From Mycosarcoma maydis (taxonomy: Eukaryota; Basidiomycota; Ustilaginomycetes; Ustilaginales): 64,000 bases of DNA. The DNA is taken from the NCBI RefSeq assembly GCF_000328475.2, contig NC_026485.1:248001-312000 (forward strand). The letters are read 5' to 3'. Position numbers and translations under genes: made by a program. The notes under the pieces are model-generated. The model ran no database searches and was not told the origin of the DNA. It saw only the letters and a program-made list of their open reading frames with translations. Below are positions 11,250-21,796 of this stretch, in pieces. The number at the start of each line of letters is the position of its first letter. The first letter of the stretch is position 1.

Positions 11250-11255
11250 TTTATA
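11250..11255 (-). promoter_or_regulatory. TATA box of the RlpA-like gene
   Basis: TATAAA on the minus strand, about 105 bases before the ATG. The three secreted-protein promoters noted at 45.6, 47.1 and 51.2 kb show TATA-like elements at a similar distance. Confidence 0.5.
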
Positions 11256-14200
11256 CGATTGAGGCTGGCCAGAGTGGATACGTCTACAGCAGGCGTAGCA
11301 GCCACAGTCAGTGTTGTTTCTGTGAGAACTTGTCAACAGCAGCAAGCTCCGTGTGCATACAAACATCTAACGAGCTGTTCCGCGTTTTGCCCAGGCAAAT
11401 GTTCTTGATCGAAGCACCATGTGACAGACGAGCGCGGCTGAGAAATTGAGGTCTGTCTTTCACAACACCAGAGTGGCCTCTGCATGATAATTTTTGGGGG
11501 ACGAGGGGGACATGGGAAGTATGTTTTCGTACCGATTCTGCTCACTGGCAGACAAGATGGAGAAAGTCAACGCGAAGGCGGCGGCAGAGTCGGACAGCTG
11601 GAATGACAGTCAACGGAAGCTGCAGTTGCAGCAAGCGGTATAGCCAGCATCACCAACGCGGGCTTTGGAAAGAAACAAAGCTTGTCACCGGACGGCGCTG
11701 CAAAGCCGACACCGCCTCTTGGCAACGAGGGTGCTCCAAGTGGTCCCTCAACTTCGAGTTCGATCCTTGTGCGGCTCTGTTTGTGAATCGCATGGTCGCT
11801 CGCTCGAGTCAAGCGAGAGAAGGGATAGACCTCTGAAGATCGACGTGCTCGGGATAGAGCCGCAAAGTAACGTCAAGCGTGCACTAGCGAGGCGTACCCG
11901 TGGGCAAATTCTCGTCCGTTCTGAAAACACACAAGTCAACCTTGCGTGTTGGTCACAACCCCCGAACGAGAGTTAGCACGACACGGCGGCACAACGGCAC
12001 CGCCTCGATCCGTGTTTCCGCGACTTGTGACTGGCTGAAAAGCAAACAAGTTGGCGGCACCGAGCGTCGTGCTTGAAAGCGGCAGCATGGCAACGGCGGT
12101 AACAGACAGCGCAAGCAGATCGACGTCGTCCCACCTCCTGAAGATCACACGTCAAGGCTGAAACTCGAGTTTTATTTTTGGCAGCAGACGCAGCACACGC
12201 AGCACCCTCGAAATCCTGAATCATAGCCGCTGGTTTCAAACGCAACTTTCGTGTTTGGCTCATCACGCGGCATCTCCGAGGCTCAACTCACGACTCGCCT
12301 CGCAGCGTTGTCAATTCGCAGCGCAGCCGCCAACCCGTTTGCTTGGTGACTATGTGATTTTCAAACAAGTACTTTTACATGGGCATGATACTGTGCAGTC
12401 GCCTGCGCCGCGTCGAACAGGCTGCAGCTAGGCGCAAAGAGAACGTGTGGGGGACAGCGGAGTTTGTGTACAAGCCTCGACGTCGGATGTTTTCCCATCG
12501 CCGACTTGTCATTGCAGTCACGCCTGTTGGGAAATCGGTATCATGAAATGGGTGATCCGACCGCTGGCATCGAAAGATGCGCTTACTGAGCTTCGAGGAA
12601 CAGCGGAGTGGTTGGAGCTCGACGTACGCTTCGCACACGACAGCCTCGCACAGACGTAGTCGTATGCGGCAAGTCAAGACGAATTAGGCGAGTGAACAGA
12701 GTCCGCCAACTTTGCATAGCCCCGCTGGCCTCGACTTAGACGTGGGCGCAACAGAAAGCAAACGATGTGCCACTCTTGACGAGCGTCAAAGTTCTCTGCG
12801 AGTCTACTGTGAGCATTGGCGAGATTCAAGTTTCAGGATGCTGACCTCGTCGGCTCGCACCCGATGCGTTTGGTCGCCTTTCACTGACGACTTTGCTCGA
12901 GAGCTTGCCATGGTGCGCAGCTGCTCATCTGTCAAGTTGCTCCTACGCGTCCGCTTGGCGAAACAGCTTGTTCCGATTCAAGTGCTTATTGGCCTCTTCA
13001 GAGCGGATCGCCATATCGTGACCTGAGACTAACGTCGATGCTCGAGAAACCGACATGAGAGCGGCTTCGAAGCATGTCAGGTGTAAATGCCATACTGAAA
13101 AATGTCTCACACTGCATCGTCTCGCTGCAGTAAATGCGATGTAATGTAGCTACTGGCAAAGAGTCACGAGTGCTTGGTCGCGGGGTGACTTGCCGCTGGA
13201 GCGGCGGCAGAGAGAGGCGGCATAGATGACAAATCAGGTGAACCCCAAATTTCCCCTCGAAGCACCTCATACTGTATTCGTGATTGCTACCTCATCCAAG
13301 CGGCGGCACTCACAGACTGCTGCGGACGGTTTGGACGGACAGAATCAACGCATGAACTCGTATATCTGTAATGCGGTGATGTTGCCAGATTTGGCCGAAA
13401 AGCTCCTCCACAACCCCATTTTTATGGGCGCGTGTATTTGATTTATTTTTTCATGAAAGCTCAGGCGTGACTGCGGAATTGACAGCTAAATGCCGGACGC
13501 TCGCGCCCAAGCAAGCATCACGGTGAAGGCAGCTGCTGTACAGGCGAGTTTCGCAATCACGGATGTTGTTGATTTTTCTTTTCTTTTCAACGTGAATGTT
13601 CGGACCAGTTCGGTGCTGCGGCAGGACTTGGCAAGTGCGTATCTCGATGTTCTCGATGATTCACTTTAGGATTGTCGACTAGTGACGATCTCGCCTTCTT
13701 GCTCACGTCACATGGGGTGTTTGCTGGAAGATACGGTACTACCTTTTCTCTTGGTTGCGATCGCGATTAGAAAAGAGACACACCGACTGAGGTGAAGGGT
13801 GAGCCAGGTAAAGTGCCGAAGTAGGTAGAGACGACCATAAAGTACGGTCGTGGCGAGCTATTTCCCGATGGCGTTGCATCGCTTTGAATTACAGGTTCAA
13901 ACTCAGCTTACTTTTCAATGTCGTACGAGAGACAGGGTCGCAGTTCGTTGGCCTTCGATACCGCTCAGAGCGGCTGGACTTTAACCCGCTCGTTTCGAGC
14001 TGTCTCTCTGCTATCTTTGTCGTGAAAGACTCGTAAGTTGATGTAGACAAACGCAGGGTCCGACTATTCGTGATTGTTCCATTCGTCGTGCGTGATTCTT
14101 GGTTTCCATCTCTGTTGACAAATTTCCGAACCTGAATTTCAGGTCCTTTTTTGGGCTAGGTTTCATCATGTAGTTTGTTCCGAAACCAGGAAATCCAAGC

Positions 14201-15695
14201 TGCAACAAACCAACCCGAACGACTACACACACCAATCACGAATCGTGGGAGACGCGGGAATCCGAGTTACCGATCCCCCGATTGGGAGCTGCTCTCTTGG
14301 CAAGTCTGCACAACCGCGTGCCAGAACCAAGAGGATGGTCTGAATCTCGAACTGATCTTGTCCACCATCGCCGCCAGCACTAGACATTCTTGATAGACAA
14401 CAGACTGTCTTGGCGCAATCCGCCTGCAATCACGCTGCCACCGAGTCGGGCGCCGCCTGCTCTTCCGCAAAGTATTTGTGCTCGCCTTGTCAGGCTGCGC
14501 TGCGTCGATCCGGATTTGCAGATCGCTTCAGCTCCCATCTAGCCAATGTCCCACTCCAGCTTCCCGTTCGCCTGGTGTGTGTCTCGTCGTTGAATTGCGC
14601 CGCGATACCGGCTTCGAAACATGCTATCACGCATCACTGTAATTTCATAAAGCGTAACTCGTGACTTGCAGTCATGCGTGGTGGCAGCAACGAGCAGACA
14701 CTCACCCTAACTACTGTACTGTGCTGTAAAGGCGGACGAGTGAGTGGGCTTGGCACTAGCCAACATCTTGGCTACGCTGCCCTCTGGACCGCACTTGGCG
14801 GCTAAGTTATGACTGATCGACACAAGATCGAAGCAAGCTGTGCAATGCGAGCATGGATCACGCTGGACGTGCCAAGAATCGGCACGCCAAGACGACGACT
14901 GACTTGCAAGAAACGAGCCAGAGCAAGCGACGATGCGTGATTCAAGCAAGATGTGAGTATCGTTGCACGTTGCTGTGTCCGTCCGGGTTTGATTGACCGA
15001 CAGCGTGGCTTGGCTGTCTAATCTCTGATCTGTGTGGCTCGTGTAGCGTAGACCCACGATTCGTGATTGCTGCACTGTACAGTACAGTCGTCAGTTGTGA
15101 GTATTGCTGGGAGTTCAATTTGAAATCGGAATATTTGATAAAGGTAACCACGAAACGAAACTTTGGCCGATCTCCAGCGCAGTGGCAGTGCGTGCGTCAC
15201 AGCCCCTCTCTGGCCTCCAACAATCACGAATTATAATTAGTTGATAGGTTTCTTTTCTCTCTTTCTTTCAGAGATCGCGACCTACTGCTCGATTCAGCGA
15301 TCCCACACACGCCTTCACCATAATTCGTGATTCACAGCCAGAAGGAAACAAAAAAAAAAGGGGGAAACAGAAAACAGCGCAGCAGACAGGCGCACATTCA
15401 GACAGTCAAGGGTCAGATCACTGAATGACAATCGCGAATTCTCAGGGTCTATTCACGATTGGTGATTCTTTTGATTTTCCTTTTTTTTCCTTTGTTTTTT
15501 TTTTGTTCGCTGTTCTTGTCTCACGCACGCCAATCACGAATGATGCTGCCGCTGCTGCTGCAAATTAGCGAATGGGCATGGACGTGTGCGTGTTGAGTTG
15601 GCTATCCGCGCTGTCAATCAACTCGCTGGCTGCACTTGCACATTTCCTATGGCTGTCAGTGGTGAGTTGCACGTCGGATTGTGCTCCTGAACCGC

Positions 15696-15740
15696 TCGTT
15701 TGCTCGTTTGCTCGTTTGCTCGTTTGCTCGCTCGCTCGCT
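15696..15740. repeat. 8-bp tandem repeat (CGTTTGCT)n
   Basis: About four copies of CGTTTGCT grade into CGCT repeats, about 530 bases before the Sel1-repeat gene. Confidence 0.75.
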
Positions 15741-16265
15741 TCTTGATCCACGATCGATCAAACCCTTCTGTCCGCCTCGCTTCCCCTTGTCTTCCATCAG
15801 TATAGCTGCTTAGCTCCTTTTCGTATCGCACATCGTCGTCTCGGACCTGCATAGTCCTCATCCCGACCGGTCTCATCGTTCATCCCACCACGATCCTGGT
15901 TTCGATACGATCAGCCCCCTCTCTGGACCACGCTCGTGTCCTCTCTTTCCTACCTCAACGCCTCGACTTGGAAAGCTTTCGACTGCATGCATCGTACTCA
16001 GTGACCTCAGTCGGACTGCTCTCCTCCTTTTCCACCTCAGCGACATCGGCTCACTCGTCTTGTCCAGCAAGCTCTGATCAGGCCGCCTCTCTGCAGCGTT
16101 TCTGCTCCTGTTCAATCGCAACGTTGCACTCTCTTTTTACGATCCCCTCACGCTACCGCTTCCTTCTGCTCATACGCTCTGCCACCGCGCCCGTTGGAAC
16201 GCAACAAACAGCTACACAGACCAAGCCATCCGCGTGCCATCGCAAGCGCCGATCTCTGCCTCAAC

Positions 16266-19200
16266 ATGGCCACCCCCGCTTCGTCCGCCTACGCCTTCCA
16301 CCATCGCTTTGATGCGGTCCCGGACCAGCAGGCCTCCAAGTCAGACCAACCCTCTTCCACCGCTCCGAATGGCGCAGATCACTTTGAGTATCCTGATCTG
16401 GACGCCGGTCAGTTTTACTCGTCCGCCGCAACTCACACCGCTCCCGCGCCTGCCCCTTCCAAGCTCCCCGAATTCCCCGAATTCAAGGGCTTCGACTCCA
16501 AGACTGACTTGTTTTCCAATAACACCGACTTGTTCAGCCAATACGCGCCGCAACCCAAGGCCACTGCCACTGCCACTGCCGCTGCCGCTGCCTTGATCGA
16601 ACCTCAATCCGCCCAGCTCGAAGCAGCAGGCTCTGAACCAAACCAGCTTTCTTCGACGTCTACACCATCATCGCCCCACCAAGCCTCCACACTACCCACA
16701 ACACCTCCACCTCAGCAGCCGCAACAACCTCCTGCATCCCGACCTCCTCAAGAAGCGGCCATCGCTGCTGTCAATGACAATCTCGAGCAGCAGCAGCAGC
16801 AGCAGCCGCCAGAGCCGCAGCAACCCTACCAGCCACAGCTCGAGCGTCACTTCTCGTCTGCCAGCTCCTATGTCCAACGTCCGTCTCTGCATACCACCAA
16901 CCCCGACTCGCAAGCACCCTCGCACTATTCGCATCCCAGCCCGCTTCCTAAGCCTCCCTCTCTGCCCAACTCGCCGCCAACGCAGCATTCCGCTCCGAAC
17001 GGAGCCTCACACCCACAAGCAACCTCTCCTCGTTCTCCTCCAGTGACTGCCTTTGCCTTTGCCTCCCAGCCCGCCTCAGATCCCACATCCGCACATTCGC
17101 ACAATGCCTCTCCTCCAAAGCCGTTCCCACAGCCCTCTGCCGAAGCGCTCTCTCTGGCTGACCTTCAAATCAACGACCAAGAGCGAGCCACCCATCAGCA
17201 GCCTCCTCCCCAGCCTGCCACCCACCGTGACGAGAATGGCGATCGAGCACGTCCAAGCAGCTTTTTCGGCATGCAGCGCCCTGCTGCAGCGCTCAACGCC
17301 GCCGGTCAGCATGTGCCCGTCCCTGCTAGCATGCTCGCCGACGATGACGGTTTCTACCAGGACCACCAACATCTCAACCAACCCAATGCTCCTGCTCAAC
17401 CTCAGCAACGCATCCCGCACGATCAAGGCCCTCGTCCCTCGTCTTTCTTTGGCCTCGACGCTGACTCGCCATCCAGCATCACCCCGGAACCGGCGTCCAT
17501 ACCTACCCCGACAAGCGAGCCAATCATGCCTGGTCCACGCAGCTCTTCGTTTCTCCGCGCAGAGTCGGTGCCACGCGGCATCTCCACCGCTGCTGGTGGC
17601 ACCGGCAACGCACCTATGCCCGCCTCGGGCGGTTACGGCGGTCTTGGCCCTGCAGGAGCCACGCGTCCTGCCAGCATTGCTCCGTCGGTAGCCAGCGGTC
17701 CTTTGCTCGATCATAGTCATCTCAAGGTTGGCCAAAAGGCATCCTTGCTCAGTCACGGCAAGACGCTCGAGCTCTATCGTCAAAACGCAAAGAAGACCAA
17801 CGATCCCAATCTCATCTACGAACTCGCCGTATTCATGGTTGATGCTGCCAAGACCATGGGCACCGAAGACGAAGGCGCCAGCCCCGCCACCGCTGTCAAC
17901 GGCCCCAACAAGGTCGAAGCTCAAAAGGAGGAACTCATGAAGGAGGCCACTGGCTTGCTCAAGAAGATTGCCGATCGTGGCCATCCCGATGCCCAGTACT
18001 TTTTGGCCGACTGCTACGCAAATGGCATTGGTACACGTACGGGCAAGCAAGACTTTGGTTCGGCTTATACCTACTTTGTCCTCGCCGCCAAGCACGGCCA
18101 TCCCGATGCTGCCTACCGCGCCGGCACCTGTTACGAAAAAGGCTGGGGCTGCCGCAAGGACACAGGCAAGGCTCTCCAGTTCTATCGCAAATCAGCCGCT
18201 CAAAGTCATCCAGGCGCCATGTATCGCCTCGCTACCGCCGAGCTCAACGGCGAGCTCGGGCTCAAGAAGAACGCCAAAGAGGGTGTCAAGTGGCTCAAGC
18301 GCTCCGCCGAAGCTGCTACACCCGAGTTTCCTCACGCGCTTCACGAGCTTGCGCTGCTCCACGAGCGTGGCATTGACAATGTGCTGTTTGTCGACCCAGA
18401 GTACAGTTGCGAGCTGCTCGCCCAGGCGGGAGAGATGGGCTATGCACCCAGCGCCTACAAACTCGGCGTCAATTACGAGTACGGCCGCATGGGTTGTCCG
18501 CAGGACGGTGGTCTTAGCATCCACATGTACAACATTGCCGCGCAGCAGAACCACAAGGAGGCCTGCTTTGCGCTTACAGCCTGGTACCTCGTCGGTGCTC
18601 CAGGCATCCTGCCGCAATCAGACACCGAGGCTTACCTCTGGGCCAAGAAGGCTGCCGAGCAGGGTCTCGCCAAGGCTGAATACGCCGTCGGCTACTTTAC
18701 AGAGATGGGTATCGGCACTGTCAAAGACATTGGTGAAGCGCGAGCGTGGTACAAGAGAGCTGCAGATCATGGGGACAAGCGCGCCAACCAGCGAATCGCT
18801 GCATTGCAAGGTCGCGGCGGCCCCACCAGCCTTGCCGGTGTCGGCGCTGGTGCACAGCTGCCTGCCATGAATCGACAACAGCAGCGAATGGAGCAGAGAC
18901 AGGAGCAACGCGAGAGCATGCACGAGTTTGGGCGGCGCGCCCAGCCTACTTCGGCACCTTTTCCCGCCAGCGTCACACAGAGCTCCATGACGCCCAGCAC
19001 GCAGATGAGCTACCCATCGCCGCTCGCCATGCGAGAAGCTCAAACGCAGCAGCGTGAGCAGCAGTACTTGGCCAACGTGGCTGCTAACGAGCGCGCACAG
19101 GCGCGTGCCATTCTGCGACACTCGCCCTCGCAGCCGGACATGGGCTCGCCCATTTCTGCTGGCGCCTCGCCCGTCATTCCCTTGCCCCGTTCAACGCCCT

Positions 19201-19568
19201 TTGCGCAACAACAACCGCCGCATCCACAGCAACCGCATCAGCAGCAGCCACCGCCACAGGCGTACCCATCGTACCCCATGAGTGCTAGTACAGCTCCTCC
19301 TGCGCCAACTATGAACGGACACATGCAGCAGCAACATAATCCCATGTTTCCTCCTACCGCAGGCCACGCTGCTCGACCTGGCGTTGGATCGCCACCTGGT
19401 CCGTCTGGACCCGGCTATGGACCTGGATTGGCCTACGGAGGGCCTAACCCTGCCTCTGTAGCAGCAGCAGCAGCAGGTGCTCCTCCTGGGCCTCAAATGC
19501 CTTCTCCTGCCGGCTTCAGCAAAGACGACGACAAGAAAAAGAAGAAGGGTTGGTTTGGCAGGTCGTAA
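16266..19568 (+). CDS. SKT5: Skt5/Chs4-like Sel1-repeat protein (chitin synthase activator family)
   Basis: The family recruits and activates chitin synthase at bud and septum sites. From ATG 16266 the protein is 1,100 residues. The first half is Pro/Gln/Ser-rich and disordered. A block of about seven Sel1-type repeats follows (about residues 530-850), with typical signatures: DAQYFLADCYANGIGT, DAAYRAGTCYEKGWGC, PGAMYRLATAELNGELG, AEYAVGYFTEMGIGT, ARAWYKRAADHGDKRA. The C-terminal quarter is again low in complexity and ends in a run of lysines and GWFGRS. Yeast Chs4 ends in a CaaX box; none is present here. An in-frame ATG at 16194 would add 24 residues; 16266 is preferred for its better context (CAACATGGCC) and because the added residues show no feature. 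The long pyrimidine-rich leader fits this start. Confidence 0.85.
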   Translation: MATPASSAYAFHHRFDAVPDQQASKSDQPSSTAPNGADHFEYPDLDAGQFYSSAATHTAPAPAPSKLPEFPEFKGFDSKTDLFSNNTDLFSQYAPQPKATATATAAAAALIEPQSAQLEAAGSEPNQLSSTSTPSSPHQASTLPTTPPPQQPQQPPASRPPQEAAIAAVNDNLEQQQQQQPPEPQQPYQPQLERHFSSASSYVQRPSLHTTNPDSQAPSHYSHPSPLPKPPSLPNSPPTQHSAPNGASHPQATSPRSPPVTAFAFASQPASDPTSAHSHNASPPKPFPQPSAEALSLADLQINDQERATHQQPPPQPATHRDENGDRARPSSFFGMQRPAAALNAAGQHVPVPASMLADDDGFYQDHQHLNQPNAPAQPQQRIPHDQGPRPSSFFGLDADSPSSITPEPASIPTPTSEPIMPGPRSSSFLRAESVPRGISTAAGGTGNAPMPASGGYGGLGPAGATRPASIAPSVASGPLLDHSHLKVGQKASLLSHGKTLELYRQNAKKTNDPNLIYELAVFMVDAAKTMGTEDEGASPATAVNGPNKVEAQKEELMKEATGLLKKIADRGHPDAQYFLADCYANGIGTRTGKQDFGSAYTYFVLAAKHGHPDAAYRAGTCYEKGWGCRKDTGKALQFYRKSAAQSHPGAMYRLATAELNGELGLKKNAKEGVKWLKRSAEAATPEFPHALHELALLHERGIDNVLFVDPEYSCELLAQAGEMGYAPSAYKLGVNYEYGRMGCPQDGGLSIHMYNIAAQQNHKEACFALTAWYLVGAPGILPQSDTEAYLWAKKAAEQGLAKAEYAVGYFTEMGIGTVKDIGEARAWYKRAADHGDKRANQRIAALQGRGGPTSLAGVGAGAQLPAMNRQQQRMEQRQEQRESMHEFGRRAQPTSAPFPASVTQSSMTPSTQMSYPSPLAMREAQTQQREQQYLANVAANERAQARAILRHSPSQPDMGSPISAGASPVIPLPRSTPFAQQQPPHPQQPHQQQPPPQAYPSYPMSASTAPPAPTMNGHMQQQHNPMFPPTAGHAARPGVGSPPGPSGPGYGPGLAYGGPNPASVAAAAAGAPPGPQMPSPAGFSKDDDKKKKKGWFGRS

Positions 19569-20619
19569 CTTCTCACCCGAATCGCAACGTGGTTCCTCGA
19601 CTAACACTACTCTCGATCATCCGTGATGGTGCATTCTCCATTCGTTATGCAAAATTTCTTGCTCTTTTCGAACAATTTGAACGTTTTATGCACTCGTCTC
19701 TGATGCTTGTCTAGTGTGATGTCTGACATGAAAGTTTCACTGTCTGACTCAAGATGATTGACATGAAAGTTTCGCTGTTTGACTCAAGATGATCAGTCTG
19801 GCTCGTCAGCCGACTCGACATATGAAGCTCGCGACGTTTGGGTGATCATGGCGTGGAAGTACTCAACAATCACGAATCGGTCACGGTCATGCATCGGCGT
19901 CGACGGAAAGAAGCCGTGAGCTGCTCCATTCATCAACGCTTGCCAGGCACTACAAAAGCCAGCCTCGCTCGATAGGGATGCACGAAGAGTGCATTTTTTC
20001 GTGATGTGAATAATTCACGATTGCGAATACGCTGTTATGAATAGGAAAGAAAGTTTGTCGGCGAACTCCTATTGCTAATGCTGGATACCATTGCGATTGG
20101 GATCGACGATTACACTCGTTCAATCCGACCAGTGGATCCCATGCCGTTTGAGCGACCTCATCGTCGGCAGATAGGGTCAGGTTGCACCGGCGCTGCGCGC
20201 TAGATGACGACCAGGGTGTTGGAGCATGTGATGTGTATGGATCCGAGTATCCATCTTAGTGGCGGGTCATGCGTTGAGGAGCGTTGTGTCGATGTTCGAA
20301 GAGTGATGCGATTTTTCGAGGAGAAGGAATAGTGCAGCTTGTACGCGAGCCTAGCTTGTTTGTGTGTTCTGTGCGTTGATGTTTCTGATCCGGTTCAGAT
20401 GGTTGGAAACTGTGAGGACGCACACAGAGCGATTGGTGCAAAGAAACCTGTTGCTTGCTCTGTCGATGCGCTGATCCGATGAGGCGGTTCTGTTCCGAGG
20501 TATCTTTCGATGTTCGAAAGCGCATGATGCGTTTAGCGATTGGCTGTGGCGTGATCTGCTACGCCTGTTCGAGGTTCGGCTCGCTCATACAGCAAGTCCG
20601 CATACCCTGGCACTGTGTA
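19569..20619. other. Intergenic region between the SKT5-like gene and LSM8 (convergent)
   Basis: No gene supported. It contains a tandem duplication of about 35 bp (19,724-19,793), a dispersed element near 19,867 and a degenerate one near 20,010-20,030. Confidence 0.55.
19724..19793. repeat. Imperfect 35-bp tandem duplication
   Basis: Two adjacent copies share GACATGAAAGTTTC and TGACTCAAGATGAT and differ at about two internal positions. They lie just downstream of the SKT5-like stop codon, probably in or near its 3' untranslated region. Confidence 0.8.
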
Positions 20620-20910
20620 TCATACATGCCTAGTTTCGGCCACAGGTTCGGCCATGACCTTGGTCCAATCCGTGCGTTTCTCCTTATCCTGATCCACAAG
20701 CCCCACCAAACAGATACTATCGCCTCTCAAAATGTACAGCCCCAACGAAAGCTCTTCCACGCCTTGGTCCGCACTGAAGATCCTCTCGATGCAGTTGGCC
20801 AGAATCAGACTGCCCACCGCATCCGAGCCACGCAGTGTCCCGATAATGCACCGTCCGTCCTGCGTGATGACGAGTACGCTTTCGTCCAGATATTGCTGCA
20901 ACGCAGACAT
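20620..20910 (-). CDS. LSM8: U6 snRNA-associated Sm-like protein LSm8
   Basis: LSm8 is the subunit that makes the nuclear LSm2-8 ring, which binds the 3' end of U6 snRNA. The 96-residue protein is essentially one Sm fold. The Sm1 motif spans residues 10-45 (SVLVITQDGRCIIGTLRG ... ILANCIERI) and the Sm2 motif is LGLYILRGDSICLVG at about 56-70. It begins MSALQQYLDESV, the usual LSm8 N-terminus. Length and motifs are complete, so no intron is needed. It is divergent from the dihydroorotate dehydrogenase gene, with 886 bases between the starts. Confidence 0.92.
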   Translation of the reverse strand: MSALQQYLDESVLVITQDGRCIIGTLRGSDAVGSLILANCIERIFSADQGVEELSLGLYILRGDSICLVGLVDQDKEKRTDWTKVMAEPVAETRHV

Positions 20911-20997
20911 CTTGTCAAGCTCGTGGTGTCAGCCCAGTCTGGCGGTGTAGCGCTGCACTCGAGCCGAGCTTGGCTGTACGTCGAGGTCCCTGGACGA

Positions 20998-21052
20998 CGA
21001 GCTGACGAGCTGACGAGATGACGAGCTGAAGAGCTGAAGAGCTGAAGAGCAG
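20998..21052. repeat. 9-bp tandem repeat (GAGCTGACGA/GAGCTGAAGA)
   Basis: About six imperfect copies (GACGAGCTG then GAAGAGCTG) lie about 90-140 bases upstream of the LSM8 start codon on the opposite strand. Confidence 0.75.
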
Positions 21053-21415
21053 GAGCGAGATCTCGTTACAAGAGCTTAGGAGCCATATAGAGAAATCAGC
21101 CACGTTCCGACGTCCCGACGTTCGGTGGAAGGCCTCTTGCAACACCTCACACTGAGCACCAGTACGAAACAGCACGATCGAGTTACGTCACGCCAATCCC
21201 ATCGATTTCGTGGCGTGGCTAGCGCTAAAGTGGTTGTGCTTGCGTTTCGAATGTTGATGATGTGGTCGAAAGCCAGCCAGCTTGACAACACGACGAAAGG
21301 TTGAGAAGAAACGCTCCTCTCTTTACGGTTCTCGAAAGTGCAAAAGTCGTGAGTGGAGCACGGAGCGCGACCATAGTCCAAGCATGTTAAACCGCCCACC
21401 CGATCGCTCAGCCCG

Positions 21416-21532
21416 AAATCGTGAATCGGAAAGTGGTGATTCACGATTCGTGATTCAAATCGTAAATCGTGAATTCGTGAAATGCGATTCCAGAGCGCGA
21501 CAATCGTGAATCACGAAATCGTGAATATGTGC
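21416..21532. repeat. Cluster of direct and inverted CACGAATC elements
   Basis: About nine copies of the dispersed unit in both orientations (AATCGTGAATC, GATTCACGATTCGTGATTC, AATCGTGAATTCGTG, AATCGTGAATCACG). Their alternation gives several potential hairpins. Confidence 0.8.
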
Positions 21533-21669
21533 AGCAACAGCAGTTCAGCAGACAGACTCACGACTCACGACTCACACTCGCTCCTCTCTCTCGGAAGAAA
21601 TTGGAAATTGGAAATCAGTTAGAGAACTAACAGCAGCGCACGAGCATCCGTGATCCATCATGATCATCA

Positions 21670-21690
21670 TCAGCAGCAACAACAGCAACA

Positions 21691-21729
<39 letters not shown>
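21670..21729 (+). repeat. CAG/CAA trinucleotide tract upstream of the DHODH gene
   Basis: About 60 bases of CAG with a few CAA triplets end some 67 bases before the start codon, so the tract may be in the 5' untranslated region. The coding frame does not extend through it, since the protein begins with a mitochondrial presequence. Confidence 0.85.
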
Positions 21730-21731
<2 letters not shown>

Positions 21732-21796
21732 TAGAATCCGCAATTGCATCGCCCTTTTCATCTTAAAGCAAAACTGTCTAGCTCTGTCGGCCCAGC

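Larger units (their letters stand above)
11145..16265. other. About 5 kb without a supportable gene
   Basis: Only short, composition-driven open frames occur and none shows a recognisable domain, signal peptide or plausible splice pattern. Some of the left 200 bases is the promoter of the RlpA-like gene. Degenerate dispersed elements occur near 14,064, 14,235, 15,057, 15,225, 15,321 and 15,533. Poly-A and poly-T runs lie at about 15,350 and 15,480-15,505, and an 8-bp tandem repeat at 15,696-15,740. From about 15,750 to 16,265 the DNA is CT-rich, as for the long leader of the following gene. Decayed transposon or spliced non-coding genes may be present but cannot be shown by eye. Confidence 0.45.
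20911..21796. other. Divergent promoter region, LSM8 / dihydroorotate dehydrogenase
   Basis: No gene supported. It contains a 9-bp GAGCTGACGA/GAGCTGAAGA repeat (20,998-21,052), a large cluster of the dispersed element (21,416-21,532) and a long CAG tract (21,670-21,729) just before the next gene. Confidence 0.6.

Noticed and set aside
17076..18101. Minus-strand open frame of 341 residues inside the Sel1-repeat gene
   Set aside because: Antisense shadow of the coding frame; composition follows the codon bias of the real gene.
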